64,000 nt of DNA from Roseibium porphyridii (GTDB taxonomy: Bacteria > Pseudomonadota > Alphaproteobacteria > Rhizobiales > Stappiaceae): NCBI RefSeq assembly GCF_026191725.2, contig NZ_CP120863.1, positions 5,498,001 to 5,562,000 on the forward strand, in the 5' to 3' direction. Position 1 is the first letter of the stretch. Each line of letters begins with the position of its first letter. A program made the position numbers and the translations under genes. This document shows, one piece after another, positions 38,632 through 46,455 of the stretch. The notes beneath the pieces are model-generated. The model had not been told where the DNA came from and did not search any database. It worked only from the letters and a program-made list of their open reading frames with translations.

Positions 38632-38979
38632 TTAGGTTTGAGGCCACCCATGAGCTTCCAGAAAGTCGTCGCGGCGCGGTGTGAAGGCGTCCAGGAGGCT
38701 GCCGGCCTCTTCACAGACACAGGAATGAACGGCGTTTGACGGAATGACCATCGCATCGCCAGGACCAAGCACTTTGGTCTGCCCCTCCACCGTGAACCGA
38801 AAGCGTCCGGAGGCAACATAGGTCGTTTGCAGATGAGGATGATTGTGCGCTGCGCCCTCACCGCCTTTTTCAAATCGGAACTCGACCATCATAATGTCCT
38901 TGTCTTCACAAAGAATGCGCCGTTTCGCGCCTGGTCCACTGTCCATCCATTCAGAGGCTGCATCGGAATTTACAATCAT
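38632..38979 (-). CDS. kdgF: KdgF-like cupin
   Basis: A 115-residue single-domain cupin with metal ligands in HNHPHLQTTYVASGRFRF and the second motif at VIPSNAVHSCV, ending FTPRRDDFLEAHG, a tail typical of KdgF. KdgF converts 4,5-unsaturated monouronates released by lyases into their linear keto form, the step between the PL15-like lyase and the DEH reductase here. The start has GGCGGCG upstream. TTGTAAA half-sites lie immediately upstream. Confidence 0.85.
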   Translation of the reverse strand: MIVNSDAASEWMDSGPGAKRRILCEDKDIMMVEFRFEKGGEGAAHNHPHLQTTYVASGRFRFTVEGQTKVLGPGDAMVIPSNAVHSCVCEEAGSLLDAFTPRRDDFLEAHGWPQT

Positions 38980-38991
38980 GTCGCCGCCTAT

Positions 38992-39027
38992 TTGTAAAAT
39001 TTGTATCTTATTTGTTTAATTTGTAAA
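38992..39027. promoter_or_regulatory. TTGTAAA half-site cluster upstream of kdgF
   Basis: TTGTAAA at 38992, TTGTATC at 39001 and TTGTAAA at 39021 are the reverse complement of the TTTACAA half-sites in the other uronate promoters. They begin 13 bases before the kdgF start, so binding would cover its promoter and leader. Confidence 0.5.
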
Positions 39028-39171
39028 CAAATTCTGCTCCACATGCAACTGAAAAGTCGTGGTCCCGTGGCAACCACTTGGCAGGCGATATTTCGCCACC
39101 AGCTTTTCCGACCACCACGGGCACCGGCTTGCACCTTTCAGGGCTTGCAAGTCACGCACAAAACGGCAAAA

Positions 39172-39185
39172 TGTTATCGATATCA
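39172..39185. promoter_or_regulatory. LacI-type operator before the HbpS-like gene
   Basis: TGTTATCGATATCA differs from the perfect palindrome at 41780 (TGTTATCGATAACA) by one base. It lies 17 bases upstream of the GTG start at 39202, which would link this gene to the idonate/gluconate regulon. Confidence 0.55.
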
Positions 39186-39201
39186 TTTCGGAGAAAGCGC
39201 C

Positions 39202-39618
39202 GTGGAAACGACACAGACAACCCAAATCCTGACCCATCAGGGTGCCTTGAAACTCTTGACGGCTGCTGTCGCCAAAGCTGAAGAAATCGGTCAGCCACAA
39301 TGCATCGTTATTGTGGATGCCAGTGGTGAAGTCCTGGCGGAAATCCGCATGACCGGAGCAAAATTCCTGAGCCGAAAAAGTGCTCTTGCGAAAGCATTGA
39401 CAGCGTCCTCCATTGGCTCTGCCACCGTCAATATTCCAGAAGAGGTCCGCACACTGATCGGGCTCGCAACTGGTGGAAACGTGACAGGACTTCCGGGCGG
39501 AATGCCGATTGTCGTCGACGGCACGGTGCTTGGCGGGATCGGTGTTGGCTCCGGGTCGGGGCAACAAGACATTGAAGTCGCGCGTGCCGCGCTTGCGGCC
39601 ATTGGAGCTGAAACCTGA
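39202..39618 (+). CDS. GlcG/HbpS family protein
   Basis: A 138-residue protein of the GlcG/HbpS/PduO-C family: LTAAVAKAEEIGQPQCIVIV, DASGEVLAEIRMTGA, SRKSALAKALTAS, GMPIVVDGTVLGGIGVGSGS and QDIEVARAAL. Relatives occur beside glycolate and sugar-acid oxidation genes, and some bind heme or cobalamin; the biochemical role is unsettled. The GTG at 39202 has GGAGAAAG upstream. The operator-like palindrome just before it places it with the idn genes and not the uronate cluster. Confidence 0.87.
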   Translation: METTQTTQILTHQGALKLLTAAVAKAEEIGQPQCIVIVDASGEVLAEIRMTGAKFLSRKSALAKALTASSIGSATVNIPEEVRTLIGLATGGNVTGLPGGMPIVVDGTVLGGIGVGSGSGQQDIEVARAALAAIGAET

Positions 39619-39701
39619 GGGTGCCAGCTTGTTGATGGAGCGCCGCTTAAACACAAATTACGGGTCGCTCTAACGAGTATCTTGCCCGTTTGCGCTGTCC
39701 A

Positions 39702-39731
39702 GGCCGGGCCTCTCAAAAGGAAGGCCCGGCC
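39702..39731. terminator. Bidirectional hairpin between convergent genes
   Basis: GGCCGGGCC at 39702 and GGCCCGGCC at 39723 form a 9-bp perfect stem between the stop at 39618 (plus) and the stop at 39767 (minus). It can serve both convergent transcripts. Confidence 0.75.
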
Positions 39732-39766
39732 AGAACGATATGTCAGAGCAGCTGTGTCGCAGTTTC

Positions 39767-40798
39767 TCAGTTAAACGCGATCTGCGCCTTCACGGCCTGG
39801 CTGCGATCCCCGGCTGTCTTGAAAGCCGCGACGGCATCGCTGAGCGGGAATGTCTGGGTGATGAACGGCTTGACATCAATCAGGCCCTTTTGCATCAGAC
39901 TGACACCGGTGAAGAACTCTTCGTGGAACCGAAAAGAGCCCTTCAACGAAAGCTCCTTGGCCGTCAACGCCATCATTGGCACCGGCATGTCACCGCCTAG
40001 ACCAAGCTGAACAATTGTGCCTCCCGGACGCATGGCCGAAATACCGGATGCGAGTGCCGGAGCGGCTCCTGAACACTCAAAGAGAACATCGAACGTACCC
40101 TTGTCGGCGAAATAACCTTCAAGCCCTTCCGGAGTTTCAGCCATGTTGATGACGCGATCGGCACCAGCGGCTTCAGCCTTGGACAGCGTGAAGGCACTGA
40201 GATCCGTTGCAACGATGAGGTCCGCACCGGCGCGACGCGCCGCGAGGATGCACAAGATCCCGATCGGGCCGCACCCTGTCACCAGGACAGACTTTCCAAG
40301 CATGCTGCCGGCATTGCGCACGGCATGCAGACACACGGCGAGCGGCTCTGCCATGGCCGCTTCTCCAGGAGACAGTCCGTCAGCTGGTGCGCATTGCGAA
40401 GCATCTGCGACAAGAACTTCGCGAAATGCTCCCTGAATGTGCGGAAAGGGCATAGCGCTGCCGTAGAACCGCATATTCAGGCACTGATTGAATTGCCCCT
40501 CGTTGCAGAACCGGCAATTCCCGCACGGTCGTGACGGCGATACGGCGAGCAGCTGTCCAATGGACAGGCCTGAAACGCCTTCGCCCAGCGCGGTGATATG
40601 GCCTGCAACTTCATGACCGAGGATCATTGGCTCTTTCAGGCGAACAGGTCCAAAGCCGCCATGGTTGTAGTAGTGCAGATCGGAGCCGCAAATGCCGCCT
40701 CTCGCAAGTTCGATCTGAACCTCACCCGGACCGGGAGGCACAACGCTCTGCTCCTCAATGCGCAGGTCTTCGGCTGCGTGTATCACTATGGCTTTCAT
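39767..40798 (-). CDS. idnD: L-idonate 5-dehydrogenase (zinc MDR family)
   Basis: A 343-residue zinc alcohol dehydrogenase. The catalytic zinc is held by Cys in GGICGSDLHYY and His-Glu in LGHEVAGH; the structural zinc by four Cys in CGNCRFCNEGQFNQC; the Rossmann motif is VTGCGPIGIL. The N-terminal SDLHYYNHGGFG is typical of L-idonate 5-dehydrogenases, which oxidise L-idonate to 5-ketogluconate. The idnO and gluconokinase genes opposite support that; a related polyol substrate cannot be excluded. Last of two minus-strand genes. Confidence 0.88.
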   Translation of the reverse strand: MKAIVIHAAEDLRIEEQSVVPPGPGEVQIELARGGICGSDLHYYNHGGFGPVRLKEPMILGHEVAGHITALGEGVSGLSIGQLLAVSPSRPCGNCRFCNEGQFNQCLNMRFYGSAMPFPHIQGAFREVLVADASQCAPADGLSPGEAAMAEPLAVCLHAVRNAGSMLGKSVLVTGCGPIGILCILAARRAGADLIVATDLSAFTLSKAEAAGADRVINMAETPEGLEGYFADKGTFDVLFECSGAAPALASGISAMRPGGTIVQLGLGGDMPVPMMALTAKELSLKGSFRFHEEFFTGVSLMQKGLIDVKPFITQTFPLSDAVAAFKTAGDRSQAVKAQIAFN

Positions 40799-40805
40799 GA
40801 TGTCC

Positions 40806-41753
40806 TCACAGCACAGGCGTCAATAGATCGCGACCATCGAAATGAGCTTTCAGATTGTCACGTACCAGCTTGCCCATGGCCTTTCTGGTTTCGACGGTAC
40901 CGGAGGCGTGGTGCGGCTGTAAGAGCACGTTGTTCAATTCCAGAAACCGCGGATTCAGTGCTGGCTCGCCCTCAAACACGTCAAGGGCAGCTGCTCCGAG
41001 GCGTCCGTTTTCAAGCGCATCCAGCAATGCGTCCTCGTCGATATTCGACGCACGGCTGATATTGATCACCATGCCTTGCGGGCCGACCGCCTCGATCACC
41101 TGACTGTTGACGATATGCCGGGTTTCCGCTGAGGCTGCGAGAGTGACAAAGAGGAAGTCCGAGTGACGTGCCAGTTCGACGGCATCGGGCACAAATGTCC
41201 AATCTGCAGCATAATCCTTCGGGCCGATGTCGCTGTAGGCGATATCAAGATCGAAGCCGGCAAGCCTTTTGCCAACTTCATAACCAATCCGGCCGAGGCC
41301 GAGAATGCCGGCCTTCTTGCCCCAGACGCGGCTTTTGAGAGGATAGAGCCCCTTTGCGGCCCAACTGCCATCCTTGACCCAGGTTTCTGCTCCGACAATT
41401 CCGCGCGATTGCGCGAGCATCATGGCAACACCAAGGTCGGCCACATCGTTGGTCAGCACGTCAGGTGTGTTGGTCACGCGTATATTGCGTTCCCGGCAGG
41501 CCTGAAGATCCACCGCATCAAACCCGACGCCATAAACAGAAATGACCTCCAGGTTGGGACAGGCCTCGATCATCGCCCTGTCTGCACCCAGCTCTCCGCG
41601 CGTTGCGATCCCTCGGATGCTCTCGCCAACCGAAGACAGAAAGGCTGCAGCGTCTGATGCCTCGAACAGCTTATGCATGTGAAAACTTTCCTGAAGCGGG
41701 ATCTGATCCCACTCCGGATACGGACCGACTTGAAGAATGTCGGGTTTGCTCAT
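40806..41753 (-). CDS. D-isomer 2-hydroxyacid dehydrogenase (2-ketogluconate/hydroxypyruvate reductase type)
   Basis: A 315-residue NAD(P)-dependent dehydrogenase: Rossmann motif GILGLGRIGYEVG (about 150), catalytic Arg in NISRASNID, Glu in DVFEGEP and His in LLQPHHASG. GhrB-like enzymes reduce 2-ketogluconate or hydroxypyruvate, which fits the idonate/gluconate setting. The frame is open far upstream, but the ATG at 41753 (MSKPDILQVGPYPEW) is the family start. It is cotranscribed with idnD (7-base gap). Confidence 0.88.
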   Translation of the reverse strand: MSKPDILQVGPYPEWDQIPLQESFHMHKLFEASDAAAFLSSVGESIRGIATRGELGADRAMIEACPNLEVISVYGVGFDAVDLQACRERNIRVTNTPDVLTNDVADLGVAMMLAQSRGIVGAETWVKDGSWAAKGLYPLKSRVWGKKAGILGLGRIGYEVGKRLAGFDLDIAYSDIGPKDYAADWTFVPDAVELARHSDFLFVTLAASAETRHIVNSQVIEAVGPQGMVINISRASNIDEDALLDALENGRLGAAALDVFEGEPALNPRFLELNNVLLQPHHASGTVETRKAMGKLVRDNLKAHFDGRDLLTPVL

Positions 41754-41779
41754 TGGCACGCTCCCTACTTGACAACTAA

Positions 41780-41793
41780 TGTTATCGATAACA
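41780..41793. promoter_or_regulatory. LacI-type operator in the idn divergent promoter
   Basis: A perfect 14-bp palindrome, TGTTATCGATAACA, sits between the divergent 2-ketoacid reductase and idnO genes. A TTGACA at 41769 (plus) and another at 41812 (minus) flank it, so one bound repressor could block both promoters. Confidence 0.75.
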
Positions 41794-41838
41794 TATTCGA
41801 AAAAACTGTCAATCAATTCGCGACAAAAAGGAAATTCG

Positions 41839-42606
41839 ATGAGCCTTTCACTGTTTGATCTGTCCGGTAAACGGGCGCTGATTACCGGCTCTTCGCAAGG
41901 AATCGGCTTTGCTCTGGCGCGTGGCCTCGCGGCTTCAGGCGCCAAGATCGTTTTGAACGGCCGTTCGGCGGACAAACTTGCTGCGGCAGCCACTCAGCTT
42001 CGCTCGGAGGGCTTCAGCGTTGAAGAGCTGTTGTTCGATGTGACCGATCACGATGCCGTTCGCAAAGCTGTCGATGATTTCGAAGCGGCCACAGGTCCCA
42101 TCGATATTCTCGTCAACAATGCGGGCATGCAACACCGCACACAGCTGGAAGACTTTCCGGCAGATGCGTTTGAGCGCTTGCTCCAGACCAACATTGCCTC
42201 TGTTTTCCATGTCGGACAGGCGGTTGCACGCCACATGATCACGCGCGGAGCCGGCAAGATCGTCAATATCTGTTCCGTTCAAACGGCGCTCGCACGTCCC
42301 GGCATCGCACCCTATACAGCGACAAAGGGAGCGGTAGCGAACCTGACCAAAGGTATGGCGACCGACTGGGCCAAGCATGGTCTGCAGTGCAACGGGCTCG
42401 CACCAGGGTATTTCGACACGCCACTGAACGCAGCCCTGGTGAATGATCCTGAATTCAGCGCCTGGCTGGAAAAACGCACACCGGCCGGCCGCTGGGGCAA
42501 AGTTGAAGAGCTGGTCGGAACCTGTGTGTTCCTGTCCTCCGATGCTTCCTCCTTCGTCAACGGCACGACCGTCTTTGTCGACGGTGGCATTTCGGCGTGT
42601 CTGTGA
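41839..42606 (+). CDS. idnO: Gluconate 5-dehydrogenase (SDR)
   Basis: A 255-residue classical SDR that interconverts 5-ketogluconate and D-gluconate. It has TGSSQGIGFALA at the cofactor site, NNAGMQHR, the catalytic Ser in NICSVQTALARPG, Tyr-Lys in YTATKGA and VDGGISACL at the end. The stretch MQHRTQLEDFP is typical of IdnO-type gluconate 5-dehydrogenases. AAAAAGGAA precedes the ATG at 41839. The stop overlaps the gluconokinase start (TGATG). Confidence 0.92.
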   Translation: MSLSLFDLSGKRALITGSSQGIGFALARGLAASGAKIVLNGRSADKLAAAATQLRSEGFSVEELLFDVTDHDAVRKAVDDFEAATGPIDILVNNAGMQHRTQLEDFPADAFERLLQTNIASVFHVGQAVARHMITRGAGKIVNICSVQTALARPGIAPYTATKGAVANLTKGMATDWAKHGLQCNGLAPGYFDTPLNAALVNDPEFSAWLEKRTPAGRWGKVEELVGTCVFLSSDASSFVNGTTVFVDGGISACL

Positions 42607-43106
42607 TGGTTGCCTATGTCGTCATGGGCGTGTCGGGCTGCGGCAAATCGGAAATAGGTCGTGGTTTCGCGCGTGCGATCGGTGGGACATTTGTTGATGG
42701 AGACGACCTCCACCCAGAAGAGAACATTGCAAAAATGGGCCGCGGCGAGCCTCTGACGGATGATGATCGCGCACCTTGGCTGGACAAGGTCGGAGACAGG
42801 CTGAAGGACGCAGACACACCAACAGTCATCGCCTGTTCAGCACTCAAGCGTATCTACCGCGAACGTATTTCCGACAGAGCCGAACGACCTGTGACTTTTC
42901 TTTATCTGGAAGGCTCGCGTGACATTCTCACCAGCCGCATGAAGAACCGATCGGGGCACTTCATGCCTGTTGCCTTGCTGGACAGCCAGCTCGCGACGCT
43001 GGAACCGCCTGCCGCGGACGAAATGTTCGTCTCTGCGTCAATCGATCAAACGCCGGACATGGTGATTGCCGCCTTGTTGTCCGGACTTCGAAGGGAAACA
43101 AAATGA
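42606..43106 (+). CDS. gntK: Gluconokinase
   Basis: A 166-residue P-loop kinase: Walker A GVSGCGKSEI, EGDDLHPEENIAKM-like gluconate-binding GDDLHPEENIAKMGRGEPL, DDRAPWL and CSALKRIYRERI. It phosphorylates gluconate to 6-phosphogluconate for the Entner-Doudoroff or pentose phosphate pathway. Its ATG overlaps the idnO stop by one base, so the steps 5-ketogluconate to gluconate to 6-phosphogluconate are translated as a unit. Confidence 0.94.
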   Translation: MVAYVVMGVSGCGKSEIGRGFARAIGGTFVDGDDLHPEENIAKMGRGEPLTDDDRAPWLDKVGDRLKDADTPTVIACSALKRIYRERISDRAERPVTFLYLEGSRDILTSRMKNRSGHFMPVALLDSQLATLEPPAADEMFVSASIDQTPDMVIAALLSGLRRETK

Positions 43107-43990
43107 GCGAAAAAGCAGCTCTAATCGGCGCTGGTGCCATGGGAGGTGCAATCGGAATGCGCCTTCTGGAAACCGGCAATTCACTGACCGTATTCGATCT
43201 GGACGCCGAAAAAGTTTCTGCGCTGGTCGAAAAAGGTGCCATTGCCGCGGCCTCGGCTGCCGAAGCGGCGTCCCAGGCGGACTTTGTGGTCACAAGCCTG
43301 AATTCGCCCAAGATCGTCGAGATCGCCGTTTTTGGCGAAAACGGCGTTTCTTCCGGCGCACGACCTGGCACTCTCATCATCGACATGTCGTCCATCGACC
43401 CGGATGCGACCAAGGCTCTGGCGGCACAGGCCGCCGACGCAGGTTTGCGATGGGTGGACAGCCCACTGTCTGGCGGTGCGCCAAAGGCCTTGATCGGCGA
43501 GCTGACGCTGATGGCCGGTGGTGCTGAAGCTGACGTTCAGGATGCACACCGGCTCCTGAAACATGTCTCCAGCAACTACACTCATATGGGCCCGGTTGGC
43601 GCCGGTCAGACGACCAAGCTTATCAACCAGGTCCTTTGCGGCCTCGGTTTTCTGGCCGTCGCAGAAGCAACCCAGCTCGCGCTGGATGCGGGAGTCGATG
43701 CACAAAAGATCCCAACTGCGCTGAAAGGTGGCCGGGCAGACAGTGCCATCCTGCAGGAATACATGCCCCGTTTCGTCGACAAGGATTACCGGCGCACGGG
43801 TCGGATCGACAACATGGTCAAGGATCTCAACGGCGCGCAGGATCTGGCACGCCGGACCCATACCGCAATGCCGCTGACGGCCTTGTGCGCTGAGGTGCAC
43901 AGGATGCTGACATCTGCCGGACTTGGCGGTGAAGACCAGGCCGCGCTGATGGAATTTTTCAAGGGACCCGACAAGGAGCAATTTAAATGA
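43103..43990 (+). CDS. NAD(P)-dependent beta-hydroxyacid dehydrogenase (3-HIBADH family)
   Basis: A 295-residue beta-hydroxyacid dehydrogenase. It has GAGAMGGAIGMRLL at the N-terminal Rossmann motif, the substrate motif VDSPLSGGAPKA and the catalytic Lys in GAGQTTKLINQ. The family includes tartronate-semialdehyde reductase, 3-hydroxyisobutyrate dehydrogenase and L-threonate dehydrogenase; the context suggests a sugar-acid-derived substrate. It overlaps gntK by 4 bases (ATGA). Confidence 0.9.
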   Translation: MSEKAALIGAGAMGGAIGMRLLETGNSLTVFDLDAEKVSALVEKGAIAAASAAEAASQADFVVTSLNSPKIVEIAVFGENGVSSGARPGTLIIDMSSIDPDATKALAAQAADAGLRWVDSPLSGGAPKALIGELTLMAGGAEADVQDAHRLLKHVSSNYTHMGPVGAGQTTKLINQVLCGLGFLAVAEATQLALDAGVDAQKIPTALKGGRADSAILQEYMPRFVDKDYRRTGRIDNMVKDLNGAQDLARRTHTAMPLTALCAEVHRMLTSAGLGGEDQAALMEFFKGPDKEQFK

Positions 43991-44319
43991 TCACCCGTTT
44001 CGCGCTTTTCGAGGGCAGCATCAAGACAGGCCGGACAGACGCGTTCAGATCTGCGGTAACCGAACGCCTTGTTCCTCTGTGGCGGCAATTTCCCGGCAAT
44101 ACGGATGTGCGGGTAATGTTCGGTGAAGAACGGGACGAAGGCGCTCCGGAATTCCCGCTTATCCTGGCCATAACCTATCCTGACAAAACCGCGATGGCGG
44201 GTGCACTGGAAAGCGCAGCCCGCAACGAATCGCGCGAAGTCACCGGCGAAATAGTGGCTGAGTTTTTCGATGGCCGCATTCATCACCACGTAACCGAGGC
44301 CAACGAATACACAGGCTGA
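43987..44319 (+). CDS. Small dimeric alpha/beta-barrel-like protein
   Basis: A 110-residue protein, FALFEGSIKTGRTDAFRSAV at the start, ending in REVTGEIVAEFFDGRIHHHV. Length and strand-helix pattern look like the EthD/ABM (ferredoxin-like dimeric barrel) group; no catalytic residue is obvious. AAGGAG precedes the ATG, which overlaps the previous stop (ATGA). Its tight coupling to sugar-acid enzymes suggests a mutarotase-, isomerase- or lactone-related helper role (inference). Confidence 0.8.
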   Translation: MITRFALFEGSIKTGRTDAFRSAVTERLVPLWRQFPGNTDVRVMFGEERDEGAPEFPLILAITYPDKTAMAGALESAARNESREVTGEIVAEFFDGRIHHHVTEANEYTG

Positions 44320-44430
44320 AACCGCCGAATTCTTGGTTTCTTCAGAGCGCATGGTCAGCCGGCGGCAGTCTTGTTTGCAGTTGCTTGTGCGTTCTGACAG
44401 TTTTACGCCTGTTTTGAGAGCGGAGGGCGT

Positions 44431-45447
44431 ATGCAACGACCTGTTACAATGAAGGATGTCGCTGAAAAGGCGGGCGTTTCCGTGATGACCGTCAGCCGTG
44501 CCTTCAAAAAGCATGCATCGGTCGGTGAGAAGACGCGGAAACGCATCCTGCAGATCGCCGACGATCTCGGATATGTTTTCGACAGCACTGCGGCGACCTT
44601 CAAGTCTCAGCGCACCGGATTTGTCGCCGTGACGATCCCTTCCATCAACAATGCCAACTTTGCCGATACGGTGGGCGCGCTTTCCGAAGTTCTCAAGAAT
44701 TCGGATTTGCAAGTGCTCCTTGGGTATTCCAACTACGACATTCGAGAAGAGGAGCGGATTGTCGAGCAGTTCCTGAAACGGCGGCCTGAAGCCATTGTGC
44801 TCACAGGCGGGCGCCACACAACGCGAACACGCCAACTCCTTGAAAGAGCCAAAATCCCCGTCATCGAGACCTGGGATCTGCCTGAAGACCCGATAGGCCA
44901 CGTCGTCGGGTTTTCCAATTCGGCCACCATGCATGACCTTGTCGGGCATCTGGTCAAAACCGGCCGAAAACGCATCGCCTTTATCGGAGGGGATACCGAC
45001 GGCGACACGCGTGGTGCTGACCGTCGCCGCGGTTTCATCGACGCCATGAACCGGCACAATCTGTCGAAGGATCGATTGATCGGCGCAGGAGAACCACCGA
45101 TTTCAATGCGCGAAGGCGCTGATGCGATGTCCCTGCTCTTGAAGGATTACCCGGATACGGACGCTGTTATTTGCGTTTCGGATCTGTCGGCGTTCGGTGC
45201 TTTGACAGAATGCATGCGCAAAGACGTAAGAGTGCCTGAAGACATCGCCATTGCCGGCTTCGGCGCTTACGATATCTCATCGGTCTGTGTGCCGACACTA
45301 ACGACGGTCGATCCACATCCGGTCGAAATCGGTCAAAAGGCAGGAGAAATCATTGTCTCGCTGCTGCGCGGCACGGGTGACAATGACAGCGGCCCGATCC
45401 GCTTGGAGATCGGGCCACAGCTGAGCATTAGACAATCGAGTTCTTAG
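44431..45447 (+). CDS. LacI-family transcriptional regulator
   Basis: A 338-residue repressor: helix-turn-helix MKDVAEKAGVSVMTVSRAFK, hinge helix region DSTAATFKSQRTG and a periplasmic-binding-like ligand domain with GHVVGFSN, KRIAFIGGD and CVSDLSAFGALTE. It resembles gluconate repressors (GntR/IdnR type). GGAGGG precedes the ATG. It closes the idn operon and probably binds the GTTATCGATAAC sites in the neighbouring promoters. Confidence 0.92.
   Translation: MQRPVTMKDVAEKAGVSVMTVSRAFKKHASVGEKTRKRILQIADDLGYVFDSTAATFKSQRTGFVAVTIPSINNANFADTVGALSEVLKNSDLQVLLGYSNYDIREEERIVEQFLKRRPEAIVLTGGRHTTRTRQLLERAKIPVIETWDLPEDPIGHVVGFSNSATMHDLVGHLVKTGRKRIAFIGGDTDGDTRGADRRRGFIDAMNRHNLSKDRLIGAGEPPISMREGADAMSLLLKDYPDTDAVICVSDLSAFGALTECMRKDVRVPEDIAIAGFGAYDISSVCVPTLTTVDPHPVEIGQKAGEIIVSLLRGTGDNDSGPIRLEIGPQLSIRQSSS
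45391..45416 (-). terminator. Hairpin inside lacI, likely terminator of the TRAP operon
   Basis: A perfect 9-bp repeat (GGCCCGATC / GATCGGGCC, 8-base loop) lies in the last codons of the lacI gene. It is about 40 bases beyond the stop of the converging TRAP binding-protein gene at 45455. The intergenic gap is only 7 bases, so the opposite coding sequence may house the terminator. Confidence 0.45.
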
Positions 45448-45454
45448 GCGTCGA

Positions 45455-46438
45455 TTAATTTTGCGACGCTGCGAGAATGGCGTTTACAAGCGTGTCGCCA
45501 TTTTGCTCGATAAAGGCGTCCCATACAGGCTTTACCTTGTCCTGAAATGCCGCTCCATCCACGTCGCGGTTGACTTTCATTCCGGCTTCCTCAAGCGCGG
45601 TGATCATTTCGTCTTCCTTGGAGATGCTCAACTCGCGCTGCATAGCGACCGCTTCAGCGGCAACCTCAAGTACAGTCTTTTGCTGCTCTTCGGTCAATCC
45701 ATTGAACTTGCTCAGGTTCATGGCAACTGCCAAGGGTGAATAGGCATGCTGTGTCATGCTCAGATAGTCCTGAACCTCATAGAACTTGAAAGACAGTGTG
45801 ACCCCAATCGGATGGTCCTGACTGTCGACAACTCCAGTTTCCAGGGCGGTATAAAGCTCTGCCACCGGGATTTGCTGTGGGTTCGCATCCAGCGCGGCGA
45901 ACATGTCGTTGAGCGCTTTGGAATTGTTGACACGCATACGCAATCCCGCAACATCGTCAGGTGTGCGGATAGGGCCTTTGTTGTTGGTCATGTTGCGGTA
46001 GCCGTTTTCGGGAAACCCAAGCCCCTTCAGGCCATGATCTTCGAATTTTGCAAGAACGCTCTGACCAACGTCTCCATCCAGAACCGAGTAAGCTGTCTCG
46101 CGCGTCGGGAACATGAATGGCAGCGTGAAGGCAGCCGACTCCGGCATCAGGCCGGAAAAGTTATTGAGGCCGACCATGACGACATCGATGATGCCCGCGC
46201 GCGCGCCATCGATCATGGTCGCGTCATTTCCAAGCTGCCCTTGAGGAAAGATCTGAACCTTGACCTCGCCGTTGGTGCGCGCATCGACTTCCTTTTGAAA
46301 GAACTTCGCAAGATCCTGCTGCAGATCGGTCTCAGGTGCTGCGTGTGCAAACTTGAGTGTGACTTCTGCTAGCGACGATGTTGCCATGCTCAGTGTCAGG
46401 AACGTGGCCAGACCAATTTTTGTCAGGTGATTTTTCAT
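45455..46438 (-). CDS. TRAP transporter substrate-binding protein (DctP-type)
   Basis: A 327-residue periplasmic binding protein with a signal peptide (MKNHLTKIGLATFLTLSMAT, cut near SLAEV), the ligand region VAGLRMRVNNSKALNDMFAA with the conserved Arg, and ELYTALETGVVDSQDHP. GGGAGG lies upstream of the ATG at 46438; the frame continues upstream out of phase with any signal peptide. Sugar acids such as idonate or gluconate are the likely ligands given the setting. Confidence 0.92.
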   Translation of the reverse strand: MKNHLTKIGLATFLTLSMATSSLAEVTLKFAHAAPETDLQQDLAKFFQKEVDARTNGEVKVQIFPQGQLGNDATMIDGARAGIIDVVMVGLNNFSGLMPESAAFTLPFMFPTRETAYSVLDGDVGQSVLAKFEDHGLKGLGFPENGYRNMTNNKGPIRTPDDVAGLRMRVNNSKALNDMFAALDANPQQIPVAELYTALETGVVDSQDHPIGVTLSFKFYEVQDYLSMTQHAYSPLAVAMNLSKFNGLTEEQQKTVLEVAAEAVAMQRELSISKEDEMITALEEAGMKVNRDVDGAAFQDKVKPVWDAFIEQNGDTLVNAILAASQN

Positions 46439-46455
46439 TGAGAATTCCTCCCTAC

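Noticed and set aside
43786..45057. 423-codon minus-strand frame across the idn operon and lacI
   Set aside because: It crosses three coupled plus-strand genes, so it cannot be real without disrupting them; composition is shadow-like.
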